Below, in pieces: positions 51,306 through 59,676 of a stretch of 64,000 bases of DNA. The stretch spans positions 39,613 to 103,612 of the forward strand of contig NZ_KQ058794.1 of the NCBI RefSeq assembly GCF_000982955.1, given 5' to 3'. How positions within the stretch are numbered: position 1 is the first letter of the stretch; each line of letters starts with the position of its first letter. Origin of the DNA: Micromonospora sp. HK10 (lineage in GTDB: Bacteria; Actinomycetota; Actinomycetes; Mycobacteriales; Micromonosporaceae). The notes under the pieces were generated by a model. It did no database searches and had not been told where the DNA came from. It saw only the letters and a list, made by a program, of their open reading frames with translations. The translations under genes were made by a program, and so were the position numbers.

Positions 51306-52325
51306 TCAGGTCAGGTCGACCCGGGCCACCCCGGTCGCCGTGAGGCTGCCCAGCCAGAGCTGCCCGCCGTGCTGCCGCACGCCGGTGACCATCGGGTACG
51401 CCCCGCTGGGCCCGTGCAGGGTGCGCAGCACCCGCCCGGCACCGTCCACCAGCGCCACCAGCCCGTACCGGCGGGGTCTGGGCTGCACGGCGCCCGGCAG
51501 CAGGGCGACCAGCTGGCGTACCCGGGGATGCGGCAGCAGCTTCTCCATGACCGGCAGGCGCGGGCTGGGCAGCGCGATCCAGTACGTCCCGTCGCCCACC
51601 GCCGAGACGTTGTCCGGGTACGCCGGCAGGTCGGTGAGCACCGTTGACGCGCCGCCCGGCAGGTCGACCCGGAGCAACCGGTGGGTGGCGGTCTCCACCA
51701 GCATCAACGCGGACTCGTCCGGGGTCAGCGCCACCCCGTTGGGGAAGTAGAGCCCGTCGGTCACCACGTCGGTGCGCCCGGTGCGCCGGTCGTAGGCGAG
51801 CACCCGCCCGTTGGGCCGGTGCTCCAGCAGGTCCCGTTTCCAGTGGGAGAGCGGGAACCGGTCCGACGAGTCGGTGAAGTAGACCGTGCCGTCCCGGGCC
51901 ACCGCGGCGTTGTCGGCCAGGTGCACCGGAGGCGCCGCCCCGGTCAGCTCGTGCACCGCCCCGTCCGGGGTGATCCGCAGCAGCCCCCGGTACGCGTCGC
52001 AGACCAGCAGCCCGCCGTCGACCGGATCCAGCTCGATGCCGAGCGGCCGGCCGCCGGTCTCGGCGAGCAGCGTGGGGCGGGTGCCGGCCGGCGCGTCCAC
52101 CGGCCACCACCAGAGCCGGCCGTCCTCGTCGCCGCTGACCACCCGCCCGTCCGGGTCGATCAGCACGTCCTCCGGTCCGTGCGCGCCGTCCGGCAGCGGC
52201 AGCAGGTCGGCCCGGTCGAGCCGGACATCGGTGGCCGCCCAGGCTCCGACGAGCGGCGGGGGCACGGTGGCCGGCTCGCGGACCGGCCGGATCAGCCGGG
52301 GCGGGCGCTGGCGGGGAACGACCAT
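51306..52325 (-). CDS. SMP-30/strictosidine synthase-like beta-propeller
   Basis: This 339-residue protein is a six-bladed propeller of the SMP-30/gluconolactonase/strictosidine synthase type. It has repeated blade motifs such as HGPEDVLIDPDGRVVSGDED, GRPLGIELDPVDGGLLVCDA, DGTVYFTDSSDRFPLSHW, and NGVALTPDESALMLVE (the conserved Asn-Gly of the calcium site). Family members are lactonases or hydrolases. The C-terminal blade ends HGGQLWLGSLTATGVARVDL. There is no signal peptide or membrane anchor. No neighbour points to a pathway. Confidence 0.88.
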   Translation of the reverse strand: MVVPRQRPPRLIRPVREPATVPPPLVGAWAATDVRLDRADLLPLPDGAHGPEDVLIDPDGRVVSGDEDGRLWWWPVDAPAGTRPTLLAETGGRPLGIELDPVDGGLLVCDAYRGLLRITPDGAVHELTGAAPPVHLADNAAVARDGTVYFTDSSDRFPLSHWKRDLLEHRPNGRVLAYDRRTGRTDVVTDGLYFPNGVALTPDESALMLVETATHRLLRVDLPGGASTVLTDLPAYPDNVSAVGDGTYWIALPSPRLPVMEKLLPHPRVRQLVALLPGAVQPRPRRYGLVALVDGAGRVLRTLHGPSGAYPMVTGVRQHGGQLWLGSLTATGVARVDLT

Positions 52326-52401
52326 CCGGCCATTCTTCCCCGCCGATGCCCGTGCCGGGCGGTCCCCGGCGGCGTGTCGTCGGGGACCGCCCGGGAACCG
52401 C

Positions 52402-53418
52402 TCAGGTCACCCGGCGGCGGACCTGCCACCGGCCGAAGCCGGCCAGCAGTCCGCTGAGGGTCAGGTAGATCCCCGACTCCAGGAACTGGAACATCCAGTA
52501 GCGGTGGTTCGGCTGGTACGACAGCACCACGTGCAGGTCGAGCCCGCCCAGGCAGACCGCCGCGTCGCCGAACGTGCCGGTGGCGCCGGTGGCCGGCGGG
52601 TCCTGGAAGCAGCGGTCGAACCGGTCGGTGGCGAGCGGCCGGCCGTCGGCGGTCAGCAGCTCGCTGACGTCGCTGACCCAGGCGTCCGGCACCGACAGCC
52701 CCTTCACCACCGGCGCTCCGGTGATGCTGCCCAGGCCGCGCGCCTCGTTGATCGCCGCCGCGGTCATCGGCCGGGAGACCGTCACCGGGGGCATCAGGTG
52801 CGGCCGGACCACGTTCGGCAGCACGAACTGCACGATCGCGAACGCCACCGCGGTCAGCGCCATCGCCGGCAGGGTCCGCCGGACCAGCAGCCCGATCACC
52901 GTGCCGAGGCTGAACGCGAAGGCCGCGTACGCCACCGGCGCCAGGTTCCGGGCCCCGAAGACGATGGTGCTGAACCGGTCCCCGGCGAGCCGGTCGACCG
53001 GGCTGGCCGCCCAGGTCAGCAGGGCACTGGCCAGGCCCGCGACGGCCATCGCGGCCAGCCCCACCACCAGTAGCTTGACGGTGAACCAGCGGGTCCGGGT
53101 GACGCTCTGGTTCCACACCAGCCGGTGCGTGCCCGCCTCCAGCTCCCGGGCCACCAGCGGCGCGCCCCAGAACATGCCCAGCGCCGCCGGCACCAGGGCG
53201 AGCAGCCCGGCCAGGTACAGCAGGGTGTTCTGGTACTCGCCGAGGAACTGGGCGAGGGCGCGCCCGCAGTCCCCGCCCGAGTGGCAGCGGGACAGGTAGG
53301 CGTCGTGGTCCCGCCGCACGGCCAGACCCAGGTGCACCAGGTACGCGGCGAGCAGGGTCAGCCCGGCGAGGCCGGCGAGCGCCGACGCCCGGAACTGCCG
53401 CCAGGTCAGCCAGGTCAT
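52402..53418 (-). CDS. ABC transporter permease
   Basis: This 338-residue membrane protein has about six helices, starting with the conserved MTWLTWRQFRASALAGLAGL of ABC-2-type permeases. A large extracytoplasmic loop (about residues 205-300) contains two Cys that could form a disulfide. ATGA overlap with the ATPase stop couples the two. It forms a transporter with the ATP-binding protein upstream; the substrate is unknown. An export role, such as a drug or lipid, is likely from the family and the divergent two-component system. Confidence 0.9.
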   Translation of the reverse strand: MTWLTWRQFRASALAGLAGLTLLAAYLVHLGLAVRRDHDAYLSRCHSGGDCGRALAQFLGEYQNTLLYLAGLLALVPAALGMFWGAPLVARELEAGTHRLVWNQSVTRTRWFTVKLLVVGLAAMAVAGLASALLTWAASPVDRLAGDRFSTIVFGARNLAPVAYAAFAFSLGTVIGLLVRRTLPAMALTAVAFAIVQFVLPNVVRPHLMPPVTVSRPMTAAAINEARGLGSITGAPVVKGLSVPDAWVSDVSELLTADGRPLATDRFDRCFQDPPATGATGTFGDAAVCLGGLDLHVVLSYQPNHRYWMFQFLESGIYLTLSGLLAGFGRWQVRRRVT

Positions 53419-54326
53419 CGCCGTACCCCCAGCGGCGTGACCGGTCCGGCCGGCGCACCGGCGGCCCGGCTCAGGTACGCCAGCACGAGTTCCTCGAGCC
53501 GCACCGGCCGCACCGGCCCGGGCAGCGGCCCGGCGCCCGGCGCGATGCGGACCAGGCACCGGTCGTCCGGGCCGGCCGGCTCCCGCCGTACCGGCTCCAC
53601 CCCGGCCGGCAGCCGGTCCCGCGCGCCGCGCGGCACGGCGAGCCAACCGTGCTGGGCGAGCAGGTCGGTGACGTCCCCGGCGAGCTGGACCCGGCCGGCG
53701 GCCAGCACCACCAGGTGGTCGCAGATCCGCGCCACATCACCGAGCAGGTGTGAGGAGAGCAGCGCGCTGGCCCCCAGCTCACCGACGAACTCCATCAGGT
53801 GGTGCAGGAAACCGTCCCGGGCGAGCGGGTCCAGGGCGGCGGCCGGCTCGTCGAGGATCAGCAGTTCGGGCCGCTTCGCGGCGGCGATGGTCAGGGCGAG
53901 CTGGGCGCGCTGCCCGCCGGAGAGCCGGCCGGCCCGCTGCGACCGGTGCAGCCCGACCTGGTCGACGCGCCGCGCCGCCAGGGCCGGGTCCCAGGACGGG
54001 TTGAGCCGGGCGCCCATCCGCAGGTGATCGCCCACGGTCAGGCCCGCGTACACCGGGGTGTCCTGGGCGACGTAGCCGACCCGGGCCAGGTGGGCCGCGT
54101 CGGCGGCGGGTCGGGCGCCGAGCACCCGCAGGGTGCCGGCGGTGGGGGTGATCAGTCCGCAGGCGAGTTGCAGCAGCGTGGACTTGCCGGCGCCGTTCGG
54201 CCCGACCAGGCCGATCACCCGGCCGCGGGGGATCCGCAGGTCGCAGTGGTCCAGTGCGACCCGCTTGCCGTACCGCTTCGTCAGGCCCTCGGCGTGCAGC
54301 ACCGGTGGGGAGTTCTCTTCGGTCAT
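53415..54326 (-). CDS. ABC transporter ATP-binding protein
   Basis: This 303-residue ATPase has Walker A GPNGAGKSTLLQLA, the Q-loop VGYVAQDTPVYAGLT, signature LSGGQRAQLALT, Walker B ELLILDEPAAALDP and an H-loop SSHLLGDVARI. It powers the permease encoded downstream on the same strand. The C-terminal 70 residues are specific to this subgroup and may interact with the permease. The transporter pair is divergent from the NarL-type histidine kinase, which may control it. Confidence 0.95.
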   Translation of the reverse strand: MTEENSPPVLHAEGLTKRYGKRVALDHCDLRIPRGRVIGLVGPNGAGKSTLLQLACGLITPTAGTLRVLGARPAADAAHLARVGYVAQDTPVYAGLTVGDHLRMGARLNPSWDPALAARRVDQVGLHRSQRAGRLSGGQRAQLALTIAAAKRPELLILDEPAAALDPLARDGFLHHLMEFVGELGASALLSSHLLGDVARICDHLVVLAAGRVQLAGDVTDLLAQHGWLAVPRGARDRLPAGVEPVRREPAGPDDRCLVRIAPGAGPLPGPVRPVRLEELVLAYLSRAAGAPAGPVTPLGVRR

Positions 54327-54444
54327 GCCCCGAGCCTGCGCGGCCGCGCGGGTCCCGCCATCAGTCCGGTGACCGGTTGCCGGCTGTCGACGACCCTCCT
54401 TTTGACCGGTTCGGCCGGCGACGCGACTGCCTAGCCTGGGCGGC

Positions 54445-55566
54445 ATGGGAGTGACGGATCGGTGGGCCGCGGTGGCGCAGGTCGGGCTCGGCCTGGTCTT
54501 CGCGGCGGCGATCACGTTCCAGGCGACCGCGTTGGCGGCGAGCTGGGGCGGGACGTACTGGTGGTTCGACTGCGGGGTCGGCGTGGTGGTCGCGCTGCTC
54601 GCGCTGGCCCGGCGGTGGCATCGGGGGTGGACGGCGACCGCGGGCCTGGTGGTCGCGCTGGTCGCCGTCCTGGTCGCCGACCGGGCCGGGCTTCCGCACG
54701 AGCCGGGTCCGGCCGCCGCGCTGCCGTTGGCCGTGCTGGTCGGCTCGGCGGTCGCCGCGCTGCCGATCGTGGCGGCGGGCGCGGTCGCCGGGGGCGGGCT
54801 CGTGGTGCTGGTGGCCACCGGGTGGTCCGCCGGCCTGACCGCGGTGACCTGGTGGAACCTGGTGGCCTGGCTGGCCGCCGTCGGGGTCGGCGGCGCGTCG
54901 CGGGCGATCGCCGCGCGCCGCCGCGCCACCACCGAGCGGATCCGCCAGGACGAACGCCTGGACCTGGCCCGGGAGCTGCACGACGTGGTCGCCCACCACA
55001 TCACCGGGATCGTCGTGCAGGCCCAGGCGGCGCAGCTGGTCAGCGAACGCCGCCCGGAGCGGGCCCGCCAGTCCCTGCCCGGCATCGAGTCGGCCGGCGC
55101 CGAGGCGCTCGCCGCGATGCGTCGGCTGGTCGGCCTGCTCCGCGACGACTCGGACGGCGCGCCCGCCTCGGCCGGCCCGGAGCAGCTCGCCGAGTTGGTC
55201 GCCCGCTTCGAGCGGCACGGCGTGGCGGTGACCCTGCGCGTGCCGGATGACGACCCGGGGTGGCCGCCGGAGGTGGCGGGCACCGGGTACCGGGTCGTCC
55301 GCGAGGCGCTGACCAACGTGGCCCGGCACGCGACGGGCGCGCGGAGCGTCGCGGTCACCGTGGCCACGGCCCCCGGCTCGGTGACCGTCGAGGTGGTCGA
55401 CGACGGACCGCCGGCCCGTGCCCGGCACCCCCGGCGCGGCTACGGCCTGGTCGGGATGCGCGAGCGGGTCGAGGCCCTCGGCGGGACGCTCACCGCCGGT
55501 CCCCGCCCGGGCGGCGGCTGGTCCGTCTCGGCCGTGCTGCCCGTGCCGGCCGGGGAGCGCCGGTGA
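54445..55566 (+). CDS. NarL-type sensor histidine kinase
   Basis: This 373-residue protein has four N-terminal membrane helices (to about residue 150), a linker coiled coil, the HisKA_3 box DLARELHDVVAHHITGIVVQ with the phospho-His, and an HATPase domain with REALTNVARHATG and RRGYGLVGMRERVEALGG. It autophosphorylates and passes phosphate to the response regulator overlapping its end. A TAGCCT hexamer ends 7 nt before the ATG and no ribosome site is present, so the mRNA may be leaderless. It may sense a compound handled by the divergent ABC transporter. Confidence 0.94.
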   Translation: MGVTDRWAAVAQVGLGLVFAAAITFQATALAASWGGTYWWFDCGVGVVVALLALARRWHRGWTATAGLVVALVAVLVADRAGLPHEPGPAAALPLAVLVGSAVAALPIVAAGAVAGGGLVVLVATGWSAGLTAVTWWNLVAWLAAVGVGGASRAIAARRRATTERIRQDERLDLARELHDVVAHHITGIVVQAQAAQLVSERRPERARQSLPGIESAGAEALAAMRRLVGLLRDDSDGAPASAGPEQLAELVARFERHGVAVTLRVPDDDPGWPPEVAGTGYRVVREALTNVARHATGARSVAVTVATAPGSVTVEVVDDGPPARARHPRRGYGLVGMRERVEALGGTLTAGPRPGGGWSVSAVLPVPAGERR

Positions 55567-56219
55567 CCATCCGGGTGCTGCTCGCCGACGACCAGGCGAT
55601 GGTCCGGGGCGGCCTGCGGATGATCCTGGAGGACCAGCCGGACATCGAGGTGGTCGCCGAGGCCGTCGACGGGGTCGACGCCGTGGCGCAGGCCCGGCGG
55701 CTGCGTCCGGACGTCTGCCTGGTCGACATCCGGATGCCCCGCCTAGACGGCCTCCAGGTCACCCGGGCGCTGGCCGGTCCGGGCGTGCCCGACCCGCTGC
55801 GGATCGTCGTGGTGACCACCTTCGACCTGGACGAGTACGTCTACGGCGCGTTGCGCGGCGGCGCGGTCGGCTTCATCCTCAAGGACGCCGGCCCGGCCCT
55901 CCTGGTCGAGGCGGTACGCGCCGCCGACAACGGCGACGCGCTGGTGTCCCCGTCGCTGACCCTGCGGTTGCTGCGGCACCTGAGTCCGCCGGCGGAGCCG
56001 CCCGGCGACCGGTTCCGGCCGGCGCTGTCGGCCCGGGAGCTGGAGGTGGTCCGGGCGATCGCCCGGGGCCGGACCAACCAGGAGATCGCGGCGGAGCTGT
56101 TCATCTCGCTGAGCACGGTGAAGAGCCACCTCTCCGGCATCCTGCAGAAGCTGGGCGCGCGCAACCGGGTGGAGATCGCGGCCTGGGCCTGGTCACACCG
56201 GCTCGTGGAGAGCACCTGA
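55563..56219 (+). CDS. NarL/FixJ-type response regulator
   Basis: This 218-residue protein has a receiver domain with the acidic pair in LLADDQAMVRGG, phospho-acceptor Asp in CLVDIRMPRLDG, and Lys in FILKDAG. The C-terminal LuxR helix-turn-helix has LSARELEVVRAIARGRTNQE and LFISLSTVKSHLSGIL. The start is GTG in a GTGA overlap with the kinase stop, so the pair is translationally coupled. It probably controls the divergent ABC transporter genes. Confidence 0.96.
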   Translation: MTIRVLLADDQAMVRGGLRMILEDQPDIEVVAEAVDGVDAVAQARRLRPDVCLVDIRMPRLDGLQVTRALAGPGVPDPLRIVVVTTFDLDEYVYGALRGGAVGFILKDAGPALLVEAVRAADNGDALVSPSLTLRLLRHLSPPAEPPGDRFRPALSARELEVVRAIARGRTNQEIAAELFISLSTVKSHLSGILQKLGARNRVEIAAWAWSHRLVEST

Positions 56220-56281
56220 GGGTTTACCCGGAGAAGGTCGGGGTGGCACCCGGTACCTTCCCGGATCCCGCCCGGCGGGCG

Positions 56282-56317
56282 GCCGGAAACGTCGGTGCCG
56301 GGGGATAGGTTTCCGGC
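56282..56317 (+). promoter_or_regulatory. Inverted repeat abutting the STAS gene start
   Basis: GCCGGAAAC (56282-56290) is inversely repeated at 56309-56317, ending exactly before the ATG of the STAS gene. The right arm overlaps a TAGGTT -10-like hexamer (56306-56311). A bound protein or hairpin could control a leaderless transcript. GGAAAC with a 17-nt spacer and GGTTT also resembles an ECF-sigma promoter. Confidence 0.45.
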
Positions 56318-56668
56318 ATGAGGCAGCGCGGCGACCGGTTCCACGTCGAGATCAGCGTGACCGACCAGGCGGTGGACGTCCGGCCGGTCGGCGAGATCGA
56401 CATCGCCACCGTGGGGTCGTTCCGGGCGGCGCTCTGGGCGGCCCCGGCCCGGCCCGTGCTGCGGGTGGAGCTGTCCGGCGTGCGGGTGCTCTCCGCCTCC
56501 GGGGTGCGCGCGCTGGTCGCCGCCCACCTGCGGGTCCGGGCCCGGGGCGGCGAGCTGGTGCTGGTCGATCCCGATCCGGTGGTGGCGCGGGTGCTGCGGG
56601 CCACCGGCCTGCACCGGGTGATGGCGGTGCGCGAGTCGGCCCGGCGGGGCGAGCTGGTCCCGGCCTGA
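56318..56668 (+). CDS. STAS domain anti-sigma factor antagonist
   Basis: This 116-residue single STAS domain has VRPVGEIDIATVGSFRAAL and the phosphorylatable region LSGVRVLSASGVRALVAAHL, with Ser in the SASG loop. Unphosphorylated antagonists of this type bind the partner anti-sigma kinase and release a SigB/SigF-type factor. No anti-sigma kinase gene is in the window. The presence of SigB-like promoters nearby fits such a pathway. Confidence 0.9.
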   Translation: MRQRGDRFHVEISVTDQAVDVRPVGEIDIATVGSFRAALWAAPARPVLRVELSGVRVLSASGVRALVAAHLRVRARGGELVLVDPDPVVARVLRATGLHRVMAVRESARRGELVPA

Positions 56669-56745
56669 CCGGTGGCGGCACAGCCGCCGCCGCGAGCGCC
56701 GGACACCGGGCGGCCGGCGGCCGACACCTGGGCGGCAAGCCGGGC

Positions 56746-56770
56746 GGCCGGCGGCGTGACGCCGCCGGCC
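56746..56770. terminator. Bidirectional terminator between STAS and FKBP genes
   Basis: A perfect 11-bp GC stem (56746-56756 with 56760-56770) has a TGA loop and lies between convergent stops. Confidence 0.75.
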
Positions 56771-56790
56771 CCGGCGTGCCTCGGCGTCGC

Positions 56791-57159
56791 TCAGCGGACG
56801 CCGAGCAGGTCCACCACGAAGACCAGGGTCTCGTTCGGCTTGATCAGTCCGCCGGCGCCCCGGGCGCCGTAGCCCAGGTGCGGCGGGATGGTCAGCCGGC
56901 GCCGGCCACCGACCTTCATGCCGACCACGCCCTGGTCCCAGCCGGCGATGACCTGGCCGCCGCCGAGCGGGAACTCGAACGTCTCGCCCCGGTTCCACGA
57001 CGCGTCGAACTCGCGCCCGGTGGAGTGGGCCACGCCGACGTAGTGCACGCTGGCCAACTGGCCGGGGCGCGCCTCCGGGCCCTCGCCGACCGTGATGTCC
57101 TCGATGACGAGATCGGCGGGCGGGGCGCCCTCGATCGGGCCAACCTCGGGCTTGTCCAT
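56791..57159 (-). CDS. FKBP-type peptidyl-prolyl isomerase
   Basis: This 122-residue FKBP domain has the conserved SVHYVGVAHSTGREFDASWN, FPLGGGQVIAGWDQGVVGMK and RRRLTIPPHLGYGARGAGGL followed by TLVFVVDLLGV. It has no signal peptide, so it acts in the cytoplasm on protein folding. The Trp and Tyr of the active site are present. It lies alone downstream of the DoxX gene, separated by a strong hairpin. Confidence 0.95.
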   Translation of the reverse strand: MDKPEVGPIEGAPPADLVIEDITVGEGPEARPGQLASVHYVGVAHSTGREFDASWNRGETFEFPLGGGQVIAGWDQGVVGMKVGGRRRLTIPPHLGYGARGAGGLIKPNETLVFVVDLLGVR

Positions 57160-57231
57160 GAACGGGTCTCCTCGGTGCTGACGGTGCGGTCACCGTCGAT
57201 CCTGCCCGATCGTGTCCGGCCGATACGCGAC

Positions 57232-57261
57232 GGTCCCCGCCGCGGCGTGGCGGCGGGGACC
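57232..57261 (-). terminator. Terminator downstream of the DoxX gene
   Basis: A perfect 12-bp stem (57232-57243 with 57250-57261) has a 6-nt loop and lies 70 nt past the DoxX stop on the minus strand. Confidence 0.65.
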
Positions 57262-57331
57262 GGTGACGGCACGAGGTGGCGGGCGCCGCCTCTCGGCGAC
57301 GCCCGCCCGGTGGGTACTGCGGTTGGTGACT

Positions 57332-57904
57332 TCACTTCAGCCAGGGCAGCCGCTGGACGATGGGGAGCTTCGCCCACACCTTGCCGAGGCCGAGGGTGTT
57401 GCCGGCGCCGACCAGGGCCAGGACCGCGAGGACACCGGCGTAGATGAGGTGGTCGTCCATGAAGAGGTTGTTCTCGGGGGGCAGGACGGCCGTCCACATC
57501 ATGACCAGCAGGAGCCCACCGGCGACCGCGGCGATCCGGGTGCCGATGCCGAGCATCAGGGCCACACCGATGCCGAGCAGGCCGAGCATGAACAGCCAGT
57601 CCGCCCAGGCCGCGCCGGCGATCTCGTTGTAGAAGCCCTTGAACGGGCCGGCCGCGCCGAAGGTCAGGAAGCCCTTGGTGGGGCTGCCACCGTTGATCCA
57701 GGCGGCCTTCGCGGCGGTCTCGTGGCCCAGGCCGAACATCTTGTCCAGGAAGGCCCAGAGGAACGTCCAGCCCAGCGCGATCCGGAGCCCGGCGAAGATG
57801 TACCGGGTGGCCTTCTGCGCGGTGGTCTCGGCGTGCCGGGTGGTCTTGGCCGCCGGGGTGATGGTGTTGGCGTTGGCGGTGATCCGCTCGATCGTCGCGG
57901 TCAT
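57332..57904 (-). CDS. DoxX family membrane protein
   Basis: This 190-residue protein has four membrane helices (about 38-58, 97-117, 123-143, 152-172) and family motifs YIFAGLRIALGWTFLWAFLD and LFMLGLLGIGVALMLGIGTR. DoxX-like proteins are quinone-linked membrane proteins with roles in redox balance or thiosulfate oxidation. I chose ATG 57904; a GTG three codons upstream has a too-close AGGGA. It is divergent from the CBS-BON gene, so the two may share the DosR-like control region. Confidence 0.9.
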   Translation of the reverse strand: MTATIERITANANTITPAAKTTRHAETTAQKATRYIFAGLRIALGWTFLWAFLDKMFGLGHETAAKAAWINGGSPTKGFLTFGAAGPFKGFYNEIAGAAWADWLFMLGLLGIGVALMLGIGTRIAAVAGGLLLVMMWTAVLPPENNLFMDDHLIYAGVLAVLALVGAGNTLGLGKVWAKLPIVQRLPWLK

Positions 57905-58006
57905 GGTGTCCACGTCCCTTCTCTGCTTCGCACCGCTCTTCCCGGTGGCATCTCTATTCCACCGCTGCCGCGCCGTCCCGAGCAGGGCCGACGGGCCGCT
58001 CCCGAC

Positions 58007-58020
58007 CGGGACCTTGGACC
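58007..58020. promoter_or_regulatory. DosR/DevR-like box upstream of the CBS-BON gene
   Basis: GGGACCTTGGACCC matches 11 of 14 positions of the palindromic DosR core (GGGACTWWAGTCCC). It stands about 110 nt before the CBS gene and about 100 nt before the DoxX gene. CBS proteins are classic DosR targets in mycobacteria. Confidence 0.4.
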
Positions 58021-58066
58021 CCTTGCCGCCCGGTCCGGTCGACCCGGGCCGCCCCGGCCGGCCGCC

Positions 58067-58096
58067 TCTGACCGGCGGGCGTCGGCCGGCCTAGCG
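58067..58096 (+). promoter_or_regulatory. Candidate promoter of the CBS-BON gene
   Basis: CTGACC, an 18-nt spacer and TAGCGT end 35 nt before the ATG. The DosR-like box lies about 80 nt upstream of the predicted start site. Confidence 0.35.
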
Positions 58097-58130
58097 TCGC
58101 GGGTGGAAGCCCCGGTCGAGGAGGTTCGTG

Positions 58131-58829
58131 ATGAGGACATGGCAGGTGGACGACGTGATGACCAGGGACGTGGCGACCGCGCGGGAGGAGACTCCCTACC
58201 GCAAGATCGTGGACGTGCTGATCCGGCGTGGCATCAGCGCCGTGCCCGTGGTGGACTCGTTCGGCCGGGTGCTGGGCGTGGTCTCCGAGGCCGACCTGCT
58301 GCACCGGGTGGAGCGCGCGGGTCACCCCGACGAGCGCCGCGTCTTCGAGGGACGGCGCCGGCGCACCGCCCGGGAGAAGGCGGGCGCGCTGGTCGCCAAG
58401 GACCTGATGACCAGCCCGGCGGTGACCACCACGGCGCGGGCCTCGCTGCCGGCGGCGGCCCGGCTGATGGACCGTGAGGTGGTCAAGCGGCTGCCGGTGC
58501 TGGACGACCTGGGCCGGCTGGTGGGCATCGTGACCCGCAGCGACCTGCTCCGGGTGCACCTGCGCACCGACGCGGAGATCCGCGAGGACGTGGTGCAGGA
58601 GGTGCTGCGCCGGGTGCTCGCCGTCCGGGACGGCCTGGTCACCGTGCAGGTCCGCGACGGCGAGGTCACCCTCGACGGCCGGCTGGACCGGCGGAGCGCC
58701 GTCGAACTCGCCGGGCGGCTCGCCGCCCACGTCGGCGGCGTGGTCCAGGTGCACAACGCGATCGGGTACGACGTGGACGACACCACTCTGCGCGAGCTGG
58801 ACCCGGTGCACGCCACGCCGATTGCCTGA
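58131..58829 (+). CDS. CBS-pair and BON domain protein
   Basis: This 232-residue protein has two CBS motifs (VDDVMTRDVATAREETPYRK to about residue 65, and AKDLMTSPAVTTTARASLPA to about 150), then a BON domain (about 160-225, VTVQVRDGEVTLDGRLDRRS). CBS pairs bind adenine nucleotides. BON domains bind membranes or proteins. Such fusions occur in hypoxia or energy-stress regulons of actinobacteria. I chose ATG 58131, six nt after GAGGAGG, over the GTG one codon upstream. Confidence 0.9.
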   Translation: MRTWQVDDVMTRDVATAREETPYRKIVDVLIRRGISAVPVVDSFGRVLGVVSEADLLHRVERAGHPDERRVFEGRRRRTAREKAGALVAKDLMTSPAVTTTARASLPAAARLMDREVVKRLPVLDDLGRLVGIVTRSDLLRVHLRTDAEIREDVVQEVLRRVLAVRDGLVTVQVRDGEVTLDGRLDRRSAVELAGRLAAHVGGVVQVHNAIGYDVDDTTLRELDPVHATPIA

Positions 58830-58837
58830 GCCGGCGT

Positions 58838-58865
58838 CCGGGGCGGGCGGGACGGCCCGCCCCGG
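58838..58865. terminator. Bidirectional terminator after the CBS-BON gene
   Basis: A perfect 11-bp stem (58838-58848 with 58855-58865) has a 6-nt loop between the convergent CBS-BON and BtuF-like genes. Confidence 0.7.
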
Positions 58866-58903
58866 GTCACGCCGCCCGGGTCACGCCGCCCGGCTCACGC
58901 CGC
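58862..58903. repeat. 14-bp tandem triplication
   Basis: Three abutting units of CCGGGTCACGCCGC (the third has one change) run into the last codons of the BtuF-like gene and provide its stop. The unit length is not a multiple of three, so slippage would alter the protein end. Confidence 0.8.
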
Positions 58904-59611
58904 CCGGGCCAGCTGGGCCGCGAGCAGCCGGGGCGCCGCGGTGAGCGACGGTCCGTACCAGGTCAGGTGGCGGCCGGAGATCAGCGCGGCCGGCACCCCC
59001 GGAAAGGCCTCCGGCCCGTCCTCGGCGGTGAACCGGTACGGCTCGTCCGGCAGCACCACCAGGTCGGGCTGCCGGGCCCGCAGCTCGGCGAGGCTCGGGC
59101 GCGGGTACCGCTCGTCGTGCGTTGCCCACTGGTTGGCGACACCGAGGCGACGCAGCACGTCCCCGGCGAAGGTGTCCCGGCCGAGCACCACCCAGGGCCG
59201 CCGCCACACCGGCACCACGGCGGCGCGCGGCGCCGCCGGGACGGGCGGCTCGGCCCAGGCGCGGCGGGCCGCGCGCAGCCACTCCGGTTCGGTGGGTACG
59301 CCCAGCGCGGCGACCAGCTCGCCGAGCTGGGTCAGCGCCTCGGGCACGGTACGCGGAAAGGTGACCCGCACCGGCACGCCGGCCGCCGCGAGCGCGTCCG
59401 CGTCGGCGCGCCGGTTCTCCTCCTCGTTGAGCAGCACCAGATCCGGCCGCAGGGCCAGCACCCGGTCCAGGTCCGGGTATTTGCTGCCGCCGACGCGGGC
59501 GACGTCGAGCCCGGCCGGACGGGTGCACCAGTCGGTGGCGCCGACCAGCACCTCGGGGCGGGTCAGCGCGACCGCCTCGGTCAACGACGGCACCAGCGAC
59601 ACCACCCGCAC
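58895..59611 (-). CDS. BtuF-like helical-backbone metal receptor, cytoplasmic
   Basis: This 238-residue protein resembles the periplasmic-binding fold of cobalamin or haem receptors: RVVSLVPSLTEAVALTRPE, ARVGGSKYPDLDRVLALRPD, VGVANQWATHDERYPRPSLA-like spacing and the end ISGRHLTWYGPSLTAA. It has no signal peptide, so it is probably cytoplasmic. No ABC transporter partner is nearby. A role in binding a corrinoid or metal-chelate is possible but unproven. The start is GTG, 5 nt after GGGAG. Confidence 0.8.
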   Translation of the reverse strand: MRVVSLVPSLTEAVALTRPEVLVGATDWCTRPAGLDVARVGGSKYPDLDRVLALRPDLVLLNEEENRRADADALAAAGVPVRVTFPRTVPEALTQLGELVAALGVPTEPEWLRAARRAWAEPPVPAAPRAAVVPVWRRPWVVLGRDTFAGDVLRRLGVANQWATHDERYPRPSLAELRARQPDLVVLPDEPYRFTAEDGPEAFPGVPAALISGRHLTWYGPSLTAAPRLLAAQLARAA

Positions 59612-59676
59612 GACCGCTCCCTCGCTCGGCTGCGCCCATCCTCGCCCACCGGCTCCGGCGGTGCTGCTCCGGGCGC

